A stretch of DNA of 18,956 nucleotides from PALSA-612 sp964595575 (GCA_964595575.1 CAZQRA010000049.1:1-18956), one strand, 5' to 3'; shown: positions 1 through 7,336, numbered from the stretch's first letter. Translations and numbers: made by a program. Notes: generated by a model from the letters alone, not told the origin.

Positions 1-1
1 G

Positions 2-583
2 ATCTCCCAGATCGAGTCCGGCCAGAGCAAGCCCTCGGTGAGCACGCTCTACGCCATCGTCACCGAGCTCGGGATGTCGCTCGACGAGCTCTTCAGCGGC
101 GATGCGGCGAACAGCGCAACCCGCGTCGCCCGGCAGCGTCGGGAGGCGGCGGACAAGGAGCGCCACGCCGCGCCCGTCGAGCACGAGCGGCACGTCCAGC
201 GGGCGGGCAGCCGCAAGGCCATCCAGCTCGAGTCGGGTGTTCGCTGGGNNNNNNNNNNNNNNACGTCCGACCCGGACGCCGACTTCCTCTACGTCGTGTA
301 CGAGGTGGGTGGCTCGTCCTCCGAGGGCGACCGCTTCATCCGCCACGCCGGCCGCGAGTACGGCCTCGTCCTCAGCGGTACGCTCGAGGTCACCGTCGGC
401 TTCGACTCCTACCTGCTCGGGCCGGGCGACTCGATCTGCTTCGACTCGACGGTCCCTCACCGCCTGCGCAACGCGGGCCAGGAGCCCGTGCACGGCGTCT
501 GGTTCGTGATCGGCAGGCAGAGCGACGGGCGGGCGCTCGCCTTCGAGAGCGGCGAGCATCCCCGCGGGGACGCGGACCGCTAG
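2..583 (+). CDS. XRE-family regulator with C-terminal cupin domain (5' partial)
   Basis: This is the 3' part of a one-component transcriptional regulator whose start lies before the window. The first visible residues, ISQIESGQSKPSVSTLYAI, are the recognition-helix end of an XRE/Cro-type helix-turn-helix, followed by ELGMSLDELF, the usual end of that domain. After a charged linker, a cupin domain follows: GREYGLVLSGTLEVTVG is the first half of the barrel and LLGPGDSICFDSTVPH with its terminal His is the second. HTH-cupin proteins of this kind usually sense a small metabolite and control nearby catabolic genes. The window shows 193 residues. A 14-base run of N at 249-262 hides about five residues, but the frame is the same on both sides. 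The stop codon overlaps that of the convergent dehydrogenase gene. Family assignment is firm; target genes and ligand are unknown. Confidence 0.9.
   Translation: MSQIESGQSKPSVSTLYAIVTELGMSLDELFSGDAANSATRVARQRREAADKERHAAPVEHERHVQRAGSRKAIQLESGVRWXXXXXTSDPDADFLYVVYEVGGSSSEGDRFIRHAGREYGLVLSGTLEVTVGFDSYLLGPGDSICFDSTVPHRLRNAGQEPVHGVWFVIGRQSDGRALAFESGEHPRGDADR
249..262. other. Assembly gap (14 N)
   Basis: Fourteen undetermined bases lie inside the XRE-cupin gene, between its DNA-binding and cupin parts. Both flanks read in the same frame, so the gap size is consistent with the true spacing, although it could be a nominal value. Confidence 0.99.
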
Positions 584-1479
584 CCCGGCCGGCCGCCCCC
601 CGACGGCGCGAGACCTGCCTCGCGCTGGAGCCGGAGGAGGAGAGCCATGAAGTCGATGTCGGCCATGCTCGACGAGATACAGGCCTGCAGCTGCTGGTGG
701 ATGAGCGCCGTCACCGGAAGCGGAACGCCCTGCGCGTTCGCCGCCTGAAGCACGAGGGCGAGGTCCTTGTACATGGCTGAGCTCGTGAAGGTGGCGCTGT
801 AGTCGTCGGCCACCAGCGCCGGCGTCTTGTACTTCACGAAGGGCGAGCCCACCGCGCTCGCCCCCATCACCTCGAGCATGGTCGCCCGCTCCAGGCCGCT
901 TGCCTCGCCCAGCGTCAGCGCCTCGGCCATGAGCTCGGCGGTGCCGGCGATCATGATCTGGAGAGCCAGCTTCATGATCCGCGCCTCCTCGCCGGCTCCC
1001 AGGTAGAAGATGGTAGGACCGATGTCGCGGAGCACAGGCTCCACCCGCCGGAACGCGCCCTCGTCGCCGGAGACCATGATGCTCAGCCTCCCTGCCTCGA
1101 CCACGGACGGGTTGCCGCTGACCGGAGCCCGCAGGTAGGCGACGCCGGCCGCCTCGGCCACCTCGGCGATCTCCGCCGAGACCCGGGGGGAGACGGTGCT
1201 CATGTCCACGAGCAGCCGGCCGGGGGGAGGATCGAGGAGGAGGCCCCCCTCGTCCGCGGTCACCGCCCGCAGGGCGGTATCGTCGGCGACCATGGTGATG
1301 GCGACCTCGGCGCTCTCCCACGCCTCGCGGGGTCGCTCGACCTCCTTCGCTCCCTGGGTCACGAGGTGCTCGGCCCGGCCGGGGGTTCGGTTGTACACCG
1401 TCAGCGCATGCCCGCCCGCCATGATCCTGCGGGCGATCGGCTCTCCCATCTTGCCCAGACCGACGACGGCTACCCTCAT
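580..1479 (-). CDS. NAD(P)-dependent beta-hydroxyacid dehydrogenase (3-hydroxyisobutyrate dehydrogenase family)
   Basis: The 299-residue protein begins with a Rossmann dinucleotide-binding motif, VGLGKMG (residues 6-12), and has the substrate-loop motif RAPVSGNPSVVEAG (about 117-130). The catalytic Lys of the family falls at K170 in GAGEEARIMKLALQ. The residue four positions later is normally Asn but is Gln here (Q174). Length matches the family, which includes 3-hydroxyisobutyrate, tartronate-semialdehyde and imine reductases. These oxidise a beta-hydroxy acid or reduce the semialdehyde in the cytoplasm. The ATG at 1479 has an AGGAGGGG ribosome site just upstream. The gene is divergent from the flavin reductase gene and shares the control region 1480-1563. 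Its stop overlaps the stop of the XRE-cupin gene. Exact substrate is unknown. Confidence 0.88.
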   Translation of the reverse strand: MRVAVVGLGKMGEPIARRIMAGGHALTVYNRTPGRAEHLVTQGAKEVERPREAWESAEVAITMVADDTALRAVTADEGGLLLDPPPGRLLVDMSTVSPRVSAEIAEVAEAAGVAYLRAPVSGNPSVVEAGRLSIMVSGDEGAFRRVEPVLRDIGPTIFYLGAGEEARIMKLALQIMIAGTAELMAEALTLGEASGLERATMLEVMGASAVGSPFVKYKTPALVADDYSATFTSSAMYKDLALVLQAANAQGVPLPVTALIHQQLQACISSSMADIDFMALLLRLQREAGLAPSGGGRPG

Positions 1480-1502
1480 CGCCCCCTCCTCGGGACTCTC
1501 AG

Positions 1503-1533
1503 CCGGTGTTTATATAAGCTTAACACCGGTGTT
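1503..1533. promoter_or_regulatory. Inverted-repeat operator candidate in divergent promoter region
   Basis: CCGGTGTT (1503-1510) is mirrored perfectly by AACACCGG (1522-1529) across an 11-base AT-rich spacer, and AACACCGGTGTT (1522-1533) is itself a perfect 12-base palindrome, so there are three copies of one half-site. The spacer contains TATATAAG, the only strongly AT-rich stretch nearby and a plausible -10 element. The site lies 23 bases from the start of the dehydrogenase gene and 30 bases from the start of the flavin reductase gene, so one dimeric repressor (TetR- or MarR-like, inferred) could control both directions. Confidence 0.6.
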
Positions 1534-1563
1534 GGCTGGCTCGACAGGAGAAGGTGACCACCC

Positions 1564-2136
1564 GTGACCGCGACGGTACGCTCAGTCGACGAGGCAGCGT
1601 TCAGGGAGGCGATCTCCCACTTCGCCACCGGGGTGACCGTGATCACGACCCTCCACGAGGGACGCCCGGCCGGCATGACCGCGAGCGCGGTGGCCTCGCT
1701 CTCCCTCGATCCGGTGCTCCTCCTCGTCTGCATCAACCATACTCTCCCTACCCATCGGGCGATCGACGCCAGCAAGCGGTTCGTCGTCAACGTGCTGGGA
1801 GAGGAGCACGAGGATCTGGCCCGCCACTTCGCGCGTCCCTCGCCTGACAAGTTCGCCGGCGTCGACCTCAAGCCGGGCCACGAGCTTCCCATCCTGGCGC
1901 GGGCCATCGCCTACTTCGTCTGCGACGTCCACGAGCGGTTCCCGGGCGGCGACCACTCCATCTTCATCGGGCACGTGCGCGAGTGCGGCGCCACTCCCGG
2001 GCGACGGCCGCTCCTCTACTTCCGCAGCCGCTTCGGAGCCCTCAAGGACCCCGAGGCGGAGCTCCTCTCCGAGGCTGTGAGCTGGGATGTGGCCTCGCTG
2101 GGGGGCGTCAGCAACATCCACGTCGAGCGCCCCTGA
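1564..2136 (+). CDS. Flavin reductase, HpaC-like (partner of two-component monooxygenase)
   Basis: The 190-residue protein has the flavin-reductase-domain signature: HFATGVTVITT (19-29), GMTASAVASLSLDPVLLLVC (38-57) for FMN/FAD binding, and GGDHSIFIGHV near 128-138, where the family has its conserved His. Members reduce free FAD or FMN with NAD(P)H and hand it to a separate oxygenase such as HpaB, which is encoded at 4221-5795 on the other strand. The GTG start at 1564 keeps the N-terminus normal for the family, with AGGAG and AAGG at 1546-1554 upstream. The E2 gene follows after 17 bases, so the two are probably co-transcribed. The operator candidate at 1503-1533 lies directly upstream. Confidence 0.92.
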   Translation: MTATVRSVDEAAFREAISHFATGVTVITTLHEGRPAGMTASAVASLSLDPVLLLVCINHTLPTHRAIDASKRFVVNVLGEEHEDLARHFARPSPDKFAGVDLKPGHELPILARAIAYFVCDVHERFPGGDHSIFIGHVRECGATPGRRPLLYFRSRFGALKDPEAELLSEAVSWDVASLGGVSNIHVERP

Positions 2137-2153
2137 GGCACGCCGCCCCGCCG

Positions 2154-3329
2154 ATGCCCATCGACATCACCATGCCTCGCCTCTCCGACTCCATGGAGGA
2201 AGGCGTCGTGGCCAGATGGCTCGTCCAGGTGGGGTCGGCGGTGGCGCGGGGCCAGCCCATCGCCGAGATCGACACGGACAAGGCCACCATGGAGCTGGAG
2301 GCGGAGGCTGACGGCACCGTCCTCGAGATCCTGATTCAGGAGGGCGAGTCTGCCCCCATCGGAGCGCCCCTCGCCCGGCTCCGGCTCCCCGGCGAGCTCG
2401 TCGATCGCGAGCGAGAGGAGACACCGTCCAGGCAGCCGGCGGTGGAGCAGCCGCAGGCCTCCCCACCCCCGACGCCTGGGGCCGGGCCGGGAGGCCGCCA
2501 GGGCCGGGCCGGGGTCTCGCCCGTCGCCCGCCGCCTCGCCGCCGAGCTCGGGGTAGACCTGGAGCGGGTCTCAGGATCGGGGCCGGGCGGGATGGTCACC
2601 AAGGAGGACGTCGAGCGCGCTGCCGCCCTCAGCCCGCCCCCATCGGCCAAGGGCACGGTGAGGATCGAGGCTCCCACCCGGGTGCAGGAGCTCATCGCCC
2701 GCCGCATGGTCGAGGGCAGCGCGATCCCTGCCTTCGCGGTGGAGACGGAGATCGACATGACCGGCATCGTCGCCCGGCGGCAGGAGGAAGCGGGATCCCC
2801 CGACCCCCCGCCGTCGATCAACGACTTCGTGGTCAAGGCCTCGGCCCTCGCCCTGCGGGAGTTTCCCCGGCTCAATGCCTCCTACAGCGAGCGCGGCTTC
2901 GAGCTCTACTCTCGGATCAACGTGGGGGTGGCCGTGGCCGGAGAGGACAGCCTCATCGTCCCCACCATCTTCGACGCCGACCGCAAGACGCTGGCCGAGA
3001 TCGCCGCCGAGACGAGGCGGCTCGCCGACCGGGCCCGGGCCGGCCAGATCACTCCCGCGGAGCTCGAGGGGGGTACGTTCACGGTTACCAACCTGGGCAT
3101 GCTCGGTGCCACCCGCTTTCTCCCCATCATCAACCCGCCCCAGGCGGCCATTCTTGCTGTCGGCTCCGTCTCCAAGCGACCGACCTTCGATGAGCACGAC
3201 GTCCTGGTCGCACGCTGGACGATGAGCGCCACCCTCGTTTGCGACCACCGCATCGTCTACGGGGCCGACGCCGCCCGCTTCCTGGGCAGGCTCAAGGAGC
3301 TGCTCGAGCGACCCCAGGCGCTCGGCTAG
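2154..3329 (+). CDS. Dihydrolipoamide acyltransferase (E2) of a 2-oxo acid or acetoin dehydrogenase complex
   Basis: The 391-residue protein has all three E2 parts in order. A lipoyl domain (about 1-78) carries EIDTDKATMELEA with the lipoylated Lys at K43. After an Ala/Pro-rich linker comes a peripheral subunit-binding domain (about 121-156, VSPVARRLAAELGVDL... GPGGMVTKEDV). The acyltransferase domain (about 172-391) ends with DHRIVYGADAARFL. The catalytic His is H365. The Asp of the usual HxxxDG motif is Tyr here (Y369), as I recall for plastid and cyanobacterial E2 proteins, so it may still be active. It moves an acyl group from E1 to CoA. The matching E1 genes are 5 kb away (8194-10709) and no E3 gene is present. 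The ATG at 2154 fits the lipoyl-domain N-terminus, but the ribosome site is weak. Its last 38 bases overlap the convergent dioxygenase gene. Confidence 0.93.
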   Translation: MPIDITMPRLSDSMEEGVVARWLVQVGSAVARGQPIAEIDTDKATMELEAEADGTVLEILIQEGESAPIGAPLARLRLPGELVDREREETPSRQPAVEQPQASPPPTPGAGPGGRQGRAGVSPVARRLAAELGVDLERVSGSGPGGMVTKEDVERAAALSPPPSAKGTVRIEAPTRVQELIARRMVEGSAIPAFAVETEIDMTGIVARRQEEAGSPDPPPSINDFVVKASALALREFPRLNASYSERGFELYSRINVGVAVAGEDSLIVPTIFDADRKTLAEIAAETRRLADRARAGQITPAELEGGTFTVTNLGMLGATRFLPIINPPQAAILAVGSVSKRPTFDEHDVLVARWTMSATLVCDHRIVYGADAARFLGRLKELLERPQALG

Positions 3330-4224
3330 CCCTGGTGTCCCGCCCGCCAAGGTCGTCGCCCGCGAGGACGGGGACGTCGATCCCCAGCTCCAAGAAGTCC
3401 TCCGGGGGGAGAAGGCCCCAGCGGTTGATCGCCTCCAGCTCGCTGGGAAAGCTCTCCGGCCGGTAGTCAGCCTCGTTGTCGATGCGCTCGATCTCGGTCG
3501 CGTACTCGGCCAAGAAGCCCTCCGGATCGAGGAAGTAGGCGAAGATGCTCCGACCCGGCCCGTGACGGCCCGGCCCGAAGTAGAGCTTGCGACCTCGCGC
3601 CCAGAGGCGGTCGCCGATCCGCTCCATCGCCCCCCAGCCTTCCACCTCCCAGGCGTAGTGGTGGAGCTGGCTTCGCCCTGGAAAGAGGGCGATGGCATGG
3701 TGCTCGGAGTTGCAGCGCAGCCACACCGCCTTGCCCACGCGCGTGGAGACCCGGAAGCCGAGGAGCTCGACCAGGAACTCCTCCATCGGCTCCCCCTCCT
3801 CCACCTTGAGGGCCACGTGGCTGAACTTGAGCGGCCGCACCCCGACCGTGTCGTAGTGGGGAGGCTGATCGGCCGCCATCCCTTGGAAGAGCTCGAAGAC
3901 ATGGCCCCCGGGACCGAGCACGCGGAACGCGTCCTGGATGCCCCGCTCCTCAGGCCCGTCGCTGAGGAAGGGTGCACCTGCCCGGGCCAGCGAGTCGCGC
4001 AGCCGCTCCATCTGCCCGGGCCCCGTCACCTCCAGGGCCAGGTGGTCGAACTCCGGCCGGTCGCCCCGGAGGAGCACGAGCTCGTGGTGGCGCTCGTTAC
4101 AGGTGAGGTAGACGACGTCCCCGGCCCGCTCGCTCTCGCGTAGCCCCATGACGCCCGTGGCAAAGTCGACGGCGCCGTCGAGGTCGCGCACGCGCAGGCC
4201 CACGTGTGCCACCCGCGCGATCAC
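3292..4224 (-). CDS. Extradiol ring-cleavage dioxygenase (VOC family, catechol 2,3-dioxygenase-like)
   Basis: The 310-residue protein has two vicinal-oxygen-chelate halves. The first begins ARVAHVGLRVRDLDGAVDFA; the second (from about 132) holds the likely Fe(II) ligands: H136 in LKFSHVALKV, H189 in LHHYAWEV and E240 in LDPEGFLAEYA, the His-His-Glu triad of type I extradiol dioxygenases. Such enzymes open catechol-type rings next to the two hydroxyls. The start is taken as GTG at 4224, which overlaps the stop of the HpaB gene (GTGA), and homology begins immediately after it; the open frame continues upstream but only as an antisense or out-of-frame shadow of HpaB. Coupled translation with HpaB fits hydroxylation followed by ring opening. 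The 3' end runs 38 bases into the convergent E2 gene, so the last residues may be a non-homologous tail. Confidence 0.9.
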   Translation of the reverse strand: MIARVAHVGLRVRDLDGAVDFATGVMGLRESERAGDVVYLTCNERHHELVLLRGDRPEFDHLALEVTGPGQMERLRDSLARAGAPFLSDGPEERGIQDAFRVLGPGGHVFELFQGMAADQPPHYDTVGVRPLKFSHVALKVEEGEPMEEFLVELLGFRVSTRVGKAVWLRCNSEHHAIALFPGRSQLHHYAWEVEGWGAMERIGDRLWARGRKLYFGPGRHGPGRSIFAYFLDPEGFLAEYATEIERIDNEADYRPESFPSELEAINRWGLLPPEDFLELGIDVPVLAGDDLGGRDTRASRAPGVARAAP

Positions 4225-5795
4225 CGGTTCTTCTGCAAGACCACGCTGACGTCGTGCGGGTTGATGAGATCGGGCACCGTCCAGCCGTCGAGGTCGTACT
4301 CGGCCATGCACTGCTCGGCAAAGCCCTTGAGACGATCGACGGTGCCGTCGCCCTTGGCCATCCAGTAGCACTCGAGCTTGGTGAGCTCGTGGCTGCCCGA
4401 GTAGCTCCGCTCGTACAGCTCGTGTCGACCGCCAAACTCGCTGCCCAGCGAGTCCCAGAGCAGCTTCATGAGCTTGACCTTGTCCAGGGCGTAATAGTCG
4501 TTGGAGCCCCGGTAGAAGCGGTCGAGGAGGGGACGGAGCTCCGGAGCCTTCCAGTCCATGGCGTTCGAGGGCTGGACGATCATCGCTCCCGCGGTCTGGT
4601 TCTCGATGATGTCCTTGATCTTGGGGTAGGCCTGGTTGGAGAGGATGCGGTAGGCCGATGCTGCCTCGATGTTGGGGAGCACGCTCCCTCCGGCCGAGGG
4701 GACCGGGTTCTTGCACATGGCCTCGGTGAGGGCCCAGAAGCAGTTGCGCCAGGCGAGGATCTCCCCGATGGAGGCTTGGATGCCGCGGAACTCGATCGTT
4801 CCCGTCGCCTCGACCGCCTTGATGAAGAGCCCGGCCAGGAAGTCGAGCTTGACGGCAAGACGGGTACACCCCTGCAGCAGGGCCCGCCAGATGAACCCCG
4901 TCAGGTGGTAGGTGCTGGCGATCTCCAAGTTGCCGTAGATGAGGAAGTTCTCCCAGGGAATGAGGGCGTCGTCGAACACGAGCACGGCGTCGTTCTCGTC
5001 GAAGCGGCGCGACAGGGGGTAATCGAAGGGACTGCCGACGGTGGCCGCCATGAACTCGTAGGAGGGTCGGCAGATGAGCTTGGTGCGGGGAAGGTTCATG
5101 GGGGCGAAGAAGGACAGGGCGTATTCCTTCTTCTTGATGGGCACGTTGCCATGGTAGGAGACGAAGTTGAAGTTGGAGTAGGCAGAGCCGGTAGCCACCA
5201 TCTTCACCCCCCGCACGACCACTCCCGCGTCTGTCTCCTTGACGGCGTGGATGAAGACGTCCTCCACCTCGTGGATCTCCCGGTGCCGGTCGACGGGCGG
5301 GTTCACCAGCGTGTGGTTCATGAAGTACACGTTCTCCTGGGAGTCCCGGTACCACCGTCGGGCGTTCTCCTGGAAGGGGGCGTAGTAGTCGGCGTTGGGG
5401 CCGTAGGTGGCGAGGAAGGCCGCCTTGTAGTCAGGGCTCCGCCCCATCCACCCGTAGGTCATGCGCTGCCAGGCGGCGATGGCGTCCCGACCGCGGATGA
5501 GGTCCTCCGCCGAGTAGGGGGCCTTGAAGAAGGGGTGCGTGTAGCCGCCGTTGCCCGTGTCCGTCTCCGTGGTGAGGACCTCCTTCGTGGCCGGGTCGTG
5601 CAGCGCGTCGTACAGGCGGGCGACGCTACGGGCGCCGTTGCGGAAGGCAGGATGCGCGGTCACGTCCTTGACCTTCTCGCCGTAGATCCACACCTCGCGC
5701 CCGTCGCGCAGGCTCTCCAGGTACTCGTCCCCCGTCATCGGGCGGGTGACGCGTCCTTCTCTCGTCCTCTCGGTGTCGCTCGCTACCTGTGCCAT
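4221..5795 (-). CDS. hpaB: HpaB-type FADH2-dependent aromatic monooxygenase, oxygenase component
   Basis: The 524-residue protein matches the 4-hydroxyphenylacetate 3-monooxygenase (HpaB/PvcC) family in length and layout: an N-terminal TGDEYLESLRDGREVWIYGE, the signature MTYGWMGRSPDY (112-123), then HTLVNPPVDR and GVKMVATGSAYSNFNFVSYH, with an acyl-CoA-dehydrogenase-like helical C-terminus. These enzymes use reduced flavin supplied by a separate reductase to add an ortho hydroxyl to a phenol. The start at 5795 is chosen because AGGAGG (5805-5810) lies nine bases upstream; an in-frame ATG at 5846 has no such site and would add 17 non-homologous residues. The dioxygenase gene follows with overlapping stop and start. 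A promoter and an operator candidate are visible at 5973-6051. The true phenolic substrate is not determined; the symbol denotes the family. Confidence 0.92.
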   Translation of the reverse strand: MAQVASDTERTREGRVTRPMTGDEYLESLRDGREVWIYGEKVKDVTAHPAFRNGARSVARLYDALHDPATKEVLTTETDTGNGGYTHPFFKAPYSAEDLIRGRDAIAAWQRMTYGWMGRSPDYKAAFLATYGPNADYYAPFQENARRWYRDSQENVYFMNHTLVNPPVDRHREIHEVEDVFIHAVKETDAGVVVRGVKMVATGSAYSNFNFVSYHGNVPIKKKEYALSFFAPMNLPRTKLICRPSYEFMAATVGSPFDYPLSRRFDENDAVLVFDDALIPWENFLIYGNLEIASTYHLTGFIWRALLQGCTRLAVKLDFLAGLFIKAVEATGTIEFRGIQASIGEILAWRNCFWALTEAMCKNPVPSAGGSVLPNIEAASAYRILSNQAYPKIKDIIENQTAGAMIVQPSNAMDWKAPELRPLLDRFYRGSNDYYALDKVKLMKLLWDSLGSEFGGRHELYERSYSGSHELTKLECYWMAKGDGTVDRLKGFAEQCMAEYDLDGWTVPDLINPHDVSVVLQKNR

Positions 5796-5972
5796 CCCTC
5801 CGTACCTCCTGGTTCCAGTGAGAGCTAGAGCTTCCCTGCCCACCAAGGGCGGCAGGGGTCACGCCCGCCCCTGCAAGCCCGAATCCCTCCCTCCGCCGCC
5901 CGGCGAACGGCCCGCGCGGCCGGGCTCGCCGACGCGGGATGTGACGCCCCCCGCCTGCCGCTCGTCCGCTTC

Positions 5973-5989
5973 TCGTGTCCTGTACACGA
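5973..5989. promoter_or_regulatory. Inverted-repeat operator candidate downstream of the hpaB promoter
   Basis: TCGTGT (5973-5978) and ACACGA (5984-5989) form a perfect inverted repeat with a five-base spacer; the TGTACA palindrome overlaps the centre. On the - strand the site lies roughly 25-40 bases after the predicted transcription start, where a bound repressor would block elongation. The regulator is not identified. Confidence 0.45.
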
Positions 5990-6022
5990 ACCTCAGGCCT
6001 CCCTCACGCAGCCTGTTCAGCG

Positions 6023-6051
6023 ATTCTGCACATTGCGGTCGGATCCGTCAA
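6023..6051 (-). promoter_or_regulatory. Sigma70-type promoter candidate for the hpaB unit
   Basis: On the - strand TTGACG (6051-6046, five of six matches to the -35 consensus) is followed after exactly 17 bases by CAGAAT (6028-6023, four of six matches to the -10 consensus). The predicted transcript starts near 6015 and leads to the HpaB gene. Confidence 0.5.
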
Positions 6052-6075
6052 GGCGGGGCTCCCACCGGCCCCGCC
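6052..6075 (-). terminator. Stem-loop, possible terminator of the NmrA-type gene
   Basis: GGCGGGGC (6052-6059) pairs perfectly with GCCCCGCC (6068-6075) over an eight-base loop. It lies about 90 bases past the stop of the NmrA-type gene and right before the next promoter. It has no real U-tract, so intrinsic termination is uncertain. Confidence 0.35.
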
Positions 6076-6164
6076 GGCTGAGACGAGGGAGCGGCAGGAC
6101 GACGCCATTCCGAGGCGAGAGACCGATCAGGCCCGCGTCCGCGAGGGACAGCTCGCAGCCTCCC

Positions 6165-7112
6165 TCACTGGATGGGGATCCGATCCTTGTTCCGCGCCAG
6201 CCACTGCTCGAACGTCTGCAGCTCGGGGTTGAGCTGGCGAGAGAAGCCGACGTCGCGGGCCCCGCAGTAGGCGTCGTTGCAGTCGCGCTTGAACTGGAAC
6301 ATGTTCCCGATCTCGTCCGCGCCGGGAAAGCCGAAGGCGCGGTACTCATCCGGGGAGACGTCGTTGTAGACGACCTCCTCTCCCAAGGCGGCGGTCAGCT
6401 TGGCCGCCATCTCGGCTCCGGTGAGGTGCTCGCCGGCTACGCCGACTGTGCGGCCCACGAGCTCCTTGCCTCGCGAGAAGATGCCGAGGGCGCACCGTCC
6501 GATGTCCTCCGCAGCGATGGCAGGCAGCTTCTTGTCGCCCATCGGGTAGGTGATGGCGAGCCTACCGTCCGCCCCTCGCTGAGGTCCCCAGCCGAAGTAG
6601 ATGAGGTTCTCCCAGTAGGCCGAGGTGAGTAGAAGGGTGGTGGGCACGCTCTCCGCGAAGAAGCGGTCAGCCTCGGCCTTGCCGTCGAAGTGCGGTACCT
6701 TGAACCTCTCTTGGAGCGTCGGCATCCGCTCGTCCTCGAGCGGGATCCACCTACGGGTGTCCTCGAAGGTGGACCAGATCACGTGCTCCAGTCCTGCCCT
6801 CCTCGCCGCCTCGGCCATGCCCTGGGCTTGAGCGATCTCCCGGTCAGCCGAGAAGTGCTCCCAGAAGTTGGTGACGCAGTAGGCGCCGTAGCAGCCCTCG
6901 AAGGCCTTGGCGACGCTCTCGGGATCGTCGAGGTCGGCCCGCACCACCTCCGCCCCCAACGCCGCCAGCTCCTTGGCCCGCTCGGACTCTGGCTTCCTCG
7001 TGAGCGCTCGCACGGCGAAGTCGGAACGGGGATCGCTCAGGATCGCCCGCGCGAGCCCGCCTCCCTGGGCTCCGGTCGCCCCTACTACCGCGATGACGCG
7101 CGTGTCGGCCAT
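6165..7112 (-). CDS. NmrA-like NAD(P)-binding protein (atypical SDR)
   Basis: The 315-residue protein starts with IAVVGATGAQGGGLARAIL, a GxTGxxGG dinucleotide-binding motif at 11-18, followed by ALTRKPES and VVRADLDDPES, both typical of NmrA/HSCARG-type atypical SDRs. HVIWSTFED and VPTTLLLTSAYWENL are further family landmarks. The classical SDR YxxxK pair is not placed as in true dehydrogenases, so the protein may sense NADP(H) redox state or act as a quinone or isoflavone-type reductase. The ATG at 7112 has AGGAGGAG upstream. It is divergent from the MBL-fold hydrolase gene, with a 224-base control region between them. Role in the cluster is unknown; handling of quinones formed from catechols is one inference. 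Confidence 0.85.
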   Translation of the reverse strand: MADTRVIAVVGATGAQGGGLARAILSDPRSDFAVRALTRKPESERAKELAALGAEVVRADLDDPESVAKAFEGCYGAYCVTNFWEHFSADREIAQAQGMAEAARRAGLEHVIWSTFEDTRRWIPLEDERMPTLQERFKVPHFDGKAEADRFFAESVPTTLLLTSAYWENLIYFGWGPQRGADGRLAITYPMGDKKLPAIAAEDIGRCALGIFSRGKELVGRTVGVAGEHLTGAEMAAKLTAALGEEVVYNDVSPDEYRAFGFPGADEIGNMFQFKRDCNDAYCGARDVGFSRQLNPELQTFEQWLARNKDRIPIQ

Positions 7113-7251
7113 GAGATTCTCCTCCTGTCGTTGCCACCGCGACCATCGTCGCGGCCGCCCTGTTCATCTCAGCTACACATATCACACAGCGCTGAACGGA
7201 GGGGGCGCGCCGCGGCGGCCCAGGGGCCGCGCCGCTGGGCAGTCTTCTCCA

Positions 7252-7314
7252 TTGACCGCCGCCGGGCAGGCGCCTTATCTGTAGAAGCTTCTCGATCTAT
7301 AGAAGCGTCTCGAC
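7252..7314 (+). promoter_or_regulatory. Promoter with tandem 18-base operator repeats before the MBL-fold gene
   Basis: CTGTAGAAGCTTCTCGAT (7279-7296) is followed directly by CTATAGAAGCGTCTCGAC (7297-7314), two head-to-tail copies matching at 15 of 18 positions. The first contains the perfect palindrome AGAAGCTTCT (7283-7292). TTGACC (7252-7257) lies 18 bases before TATCTG (7276-7281), a weak -35/-10 pair that the repeats would overlap. This suggests a repressed promoter for the large + strand gene run that starts 22 bases further on. Confidence 0.5.
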
Positions 7315-7336
7315 AGCGACGGCGAGAGGAGGAGAC

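Larger units (their letters stand above)
5796..6164 (-). promoter_or_regulatory. Leader and control region of the monooxygenase-dioxygenase unit, no gene seen
   Basis: This 369-base stretch holds no convincing gene on either strand. Reading the - strand it contains, in order, a stem-loop (6052-6075), a sigma70-like promoter (6023-6051), an inverted repeat (5973-5989) and a long leader of roughly 220 bases up to the HpaB start. The leader is GC-rich and can form small hairpins, for example CAGGGG (5853-5858) with CCCCTG (5868-5873), and GCCCG (5910-5914) with CGGGC (5921-5925). No recognised riboswitch pattern was seen. Confidence 0.55.

Noticed and set aside
4225..5355. N-terminal extension of the dioxygenase frame to 5355 on the - strand
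   Set aside because: This part overlaps hpaB in another frame and has low-complexity Arg/Pro/Gly-rich sequence. Real homology starts at the GTG at 4224.
4221..5795. 4-Hydroxybutyryl-CoA dehydratase, a relative of HpaB
   Set aside because: The iron-sulfur cysteine set of that enzyme was not evident, and the flavin reductase and dioxygenase genes nearby favour the monooxygenase.
4206..5828. Long open frame of about 540 codons on the + strand opposite the hpaB gene
   Set aside because: It is rich in Val, Gly, Asp, Glu and His with no recognisable domain, and arises from GC-rich codon bias opposite a strongly supported gene.
5853..5925. Riboswitch in the hpaB leader
   Set aside because: Only short GC-rich hairpins are seen; no known aptamer signature could be matched by eye.
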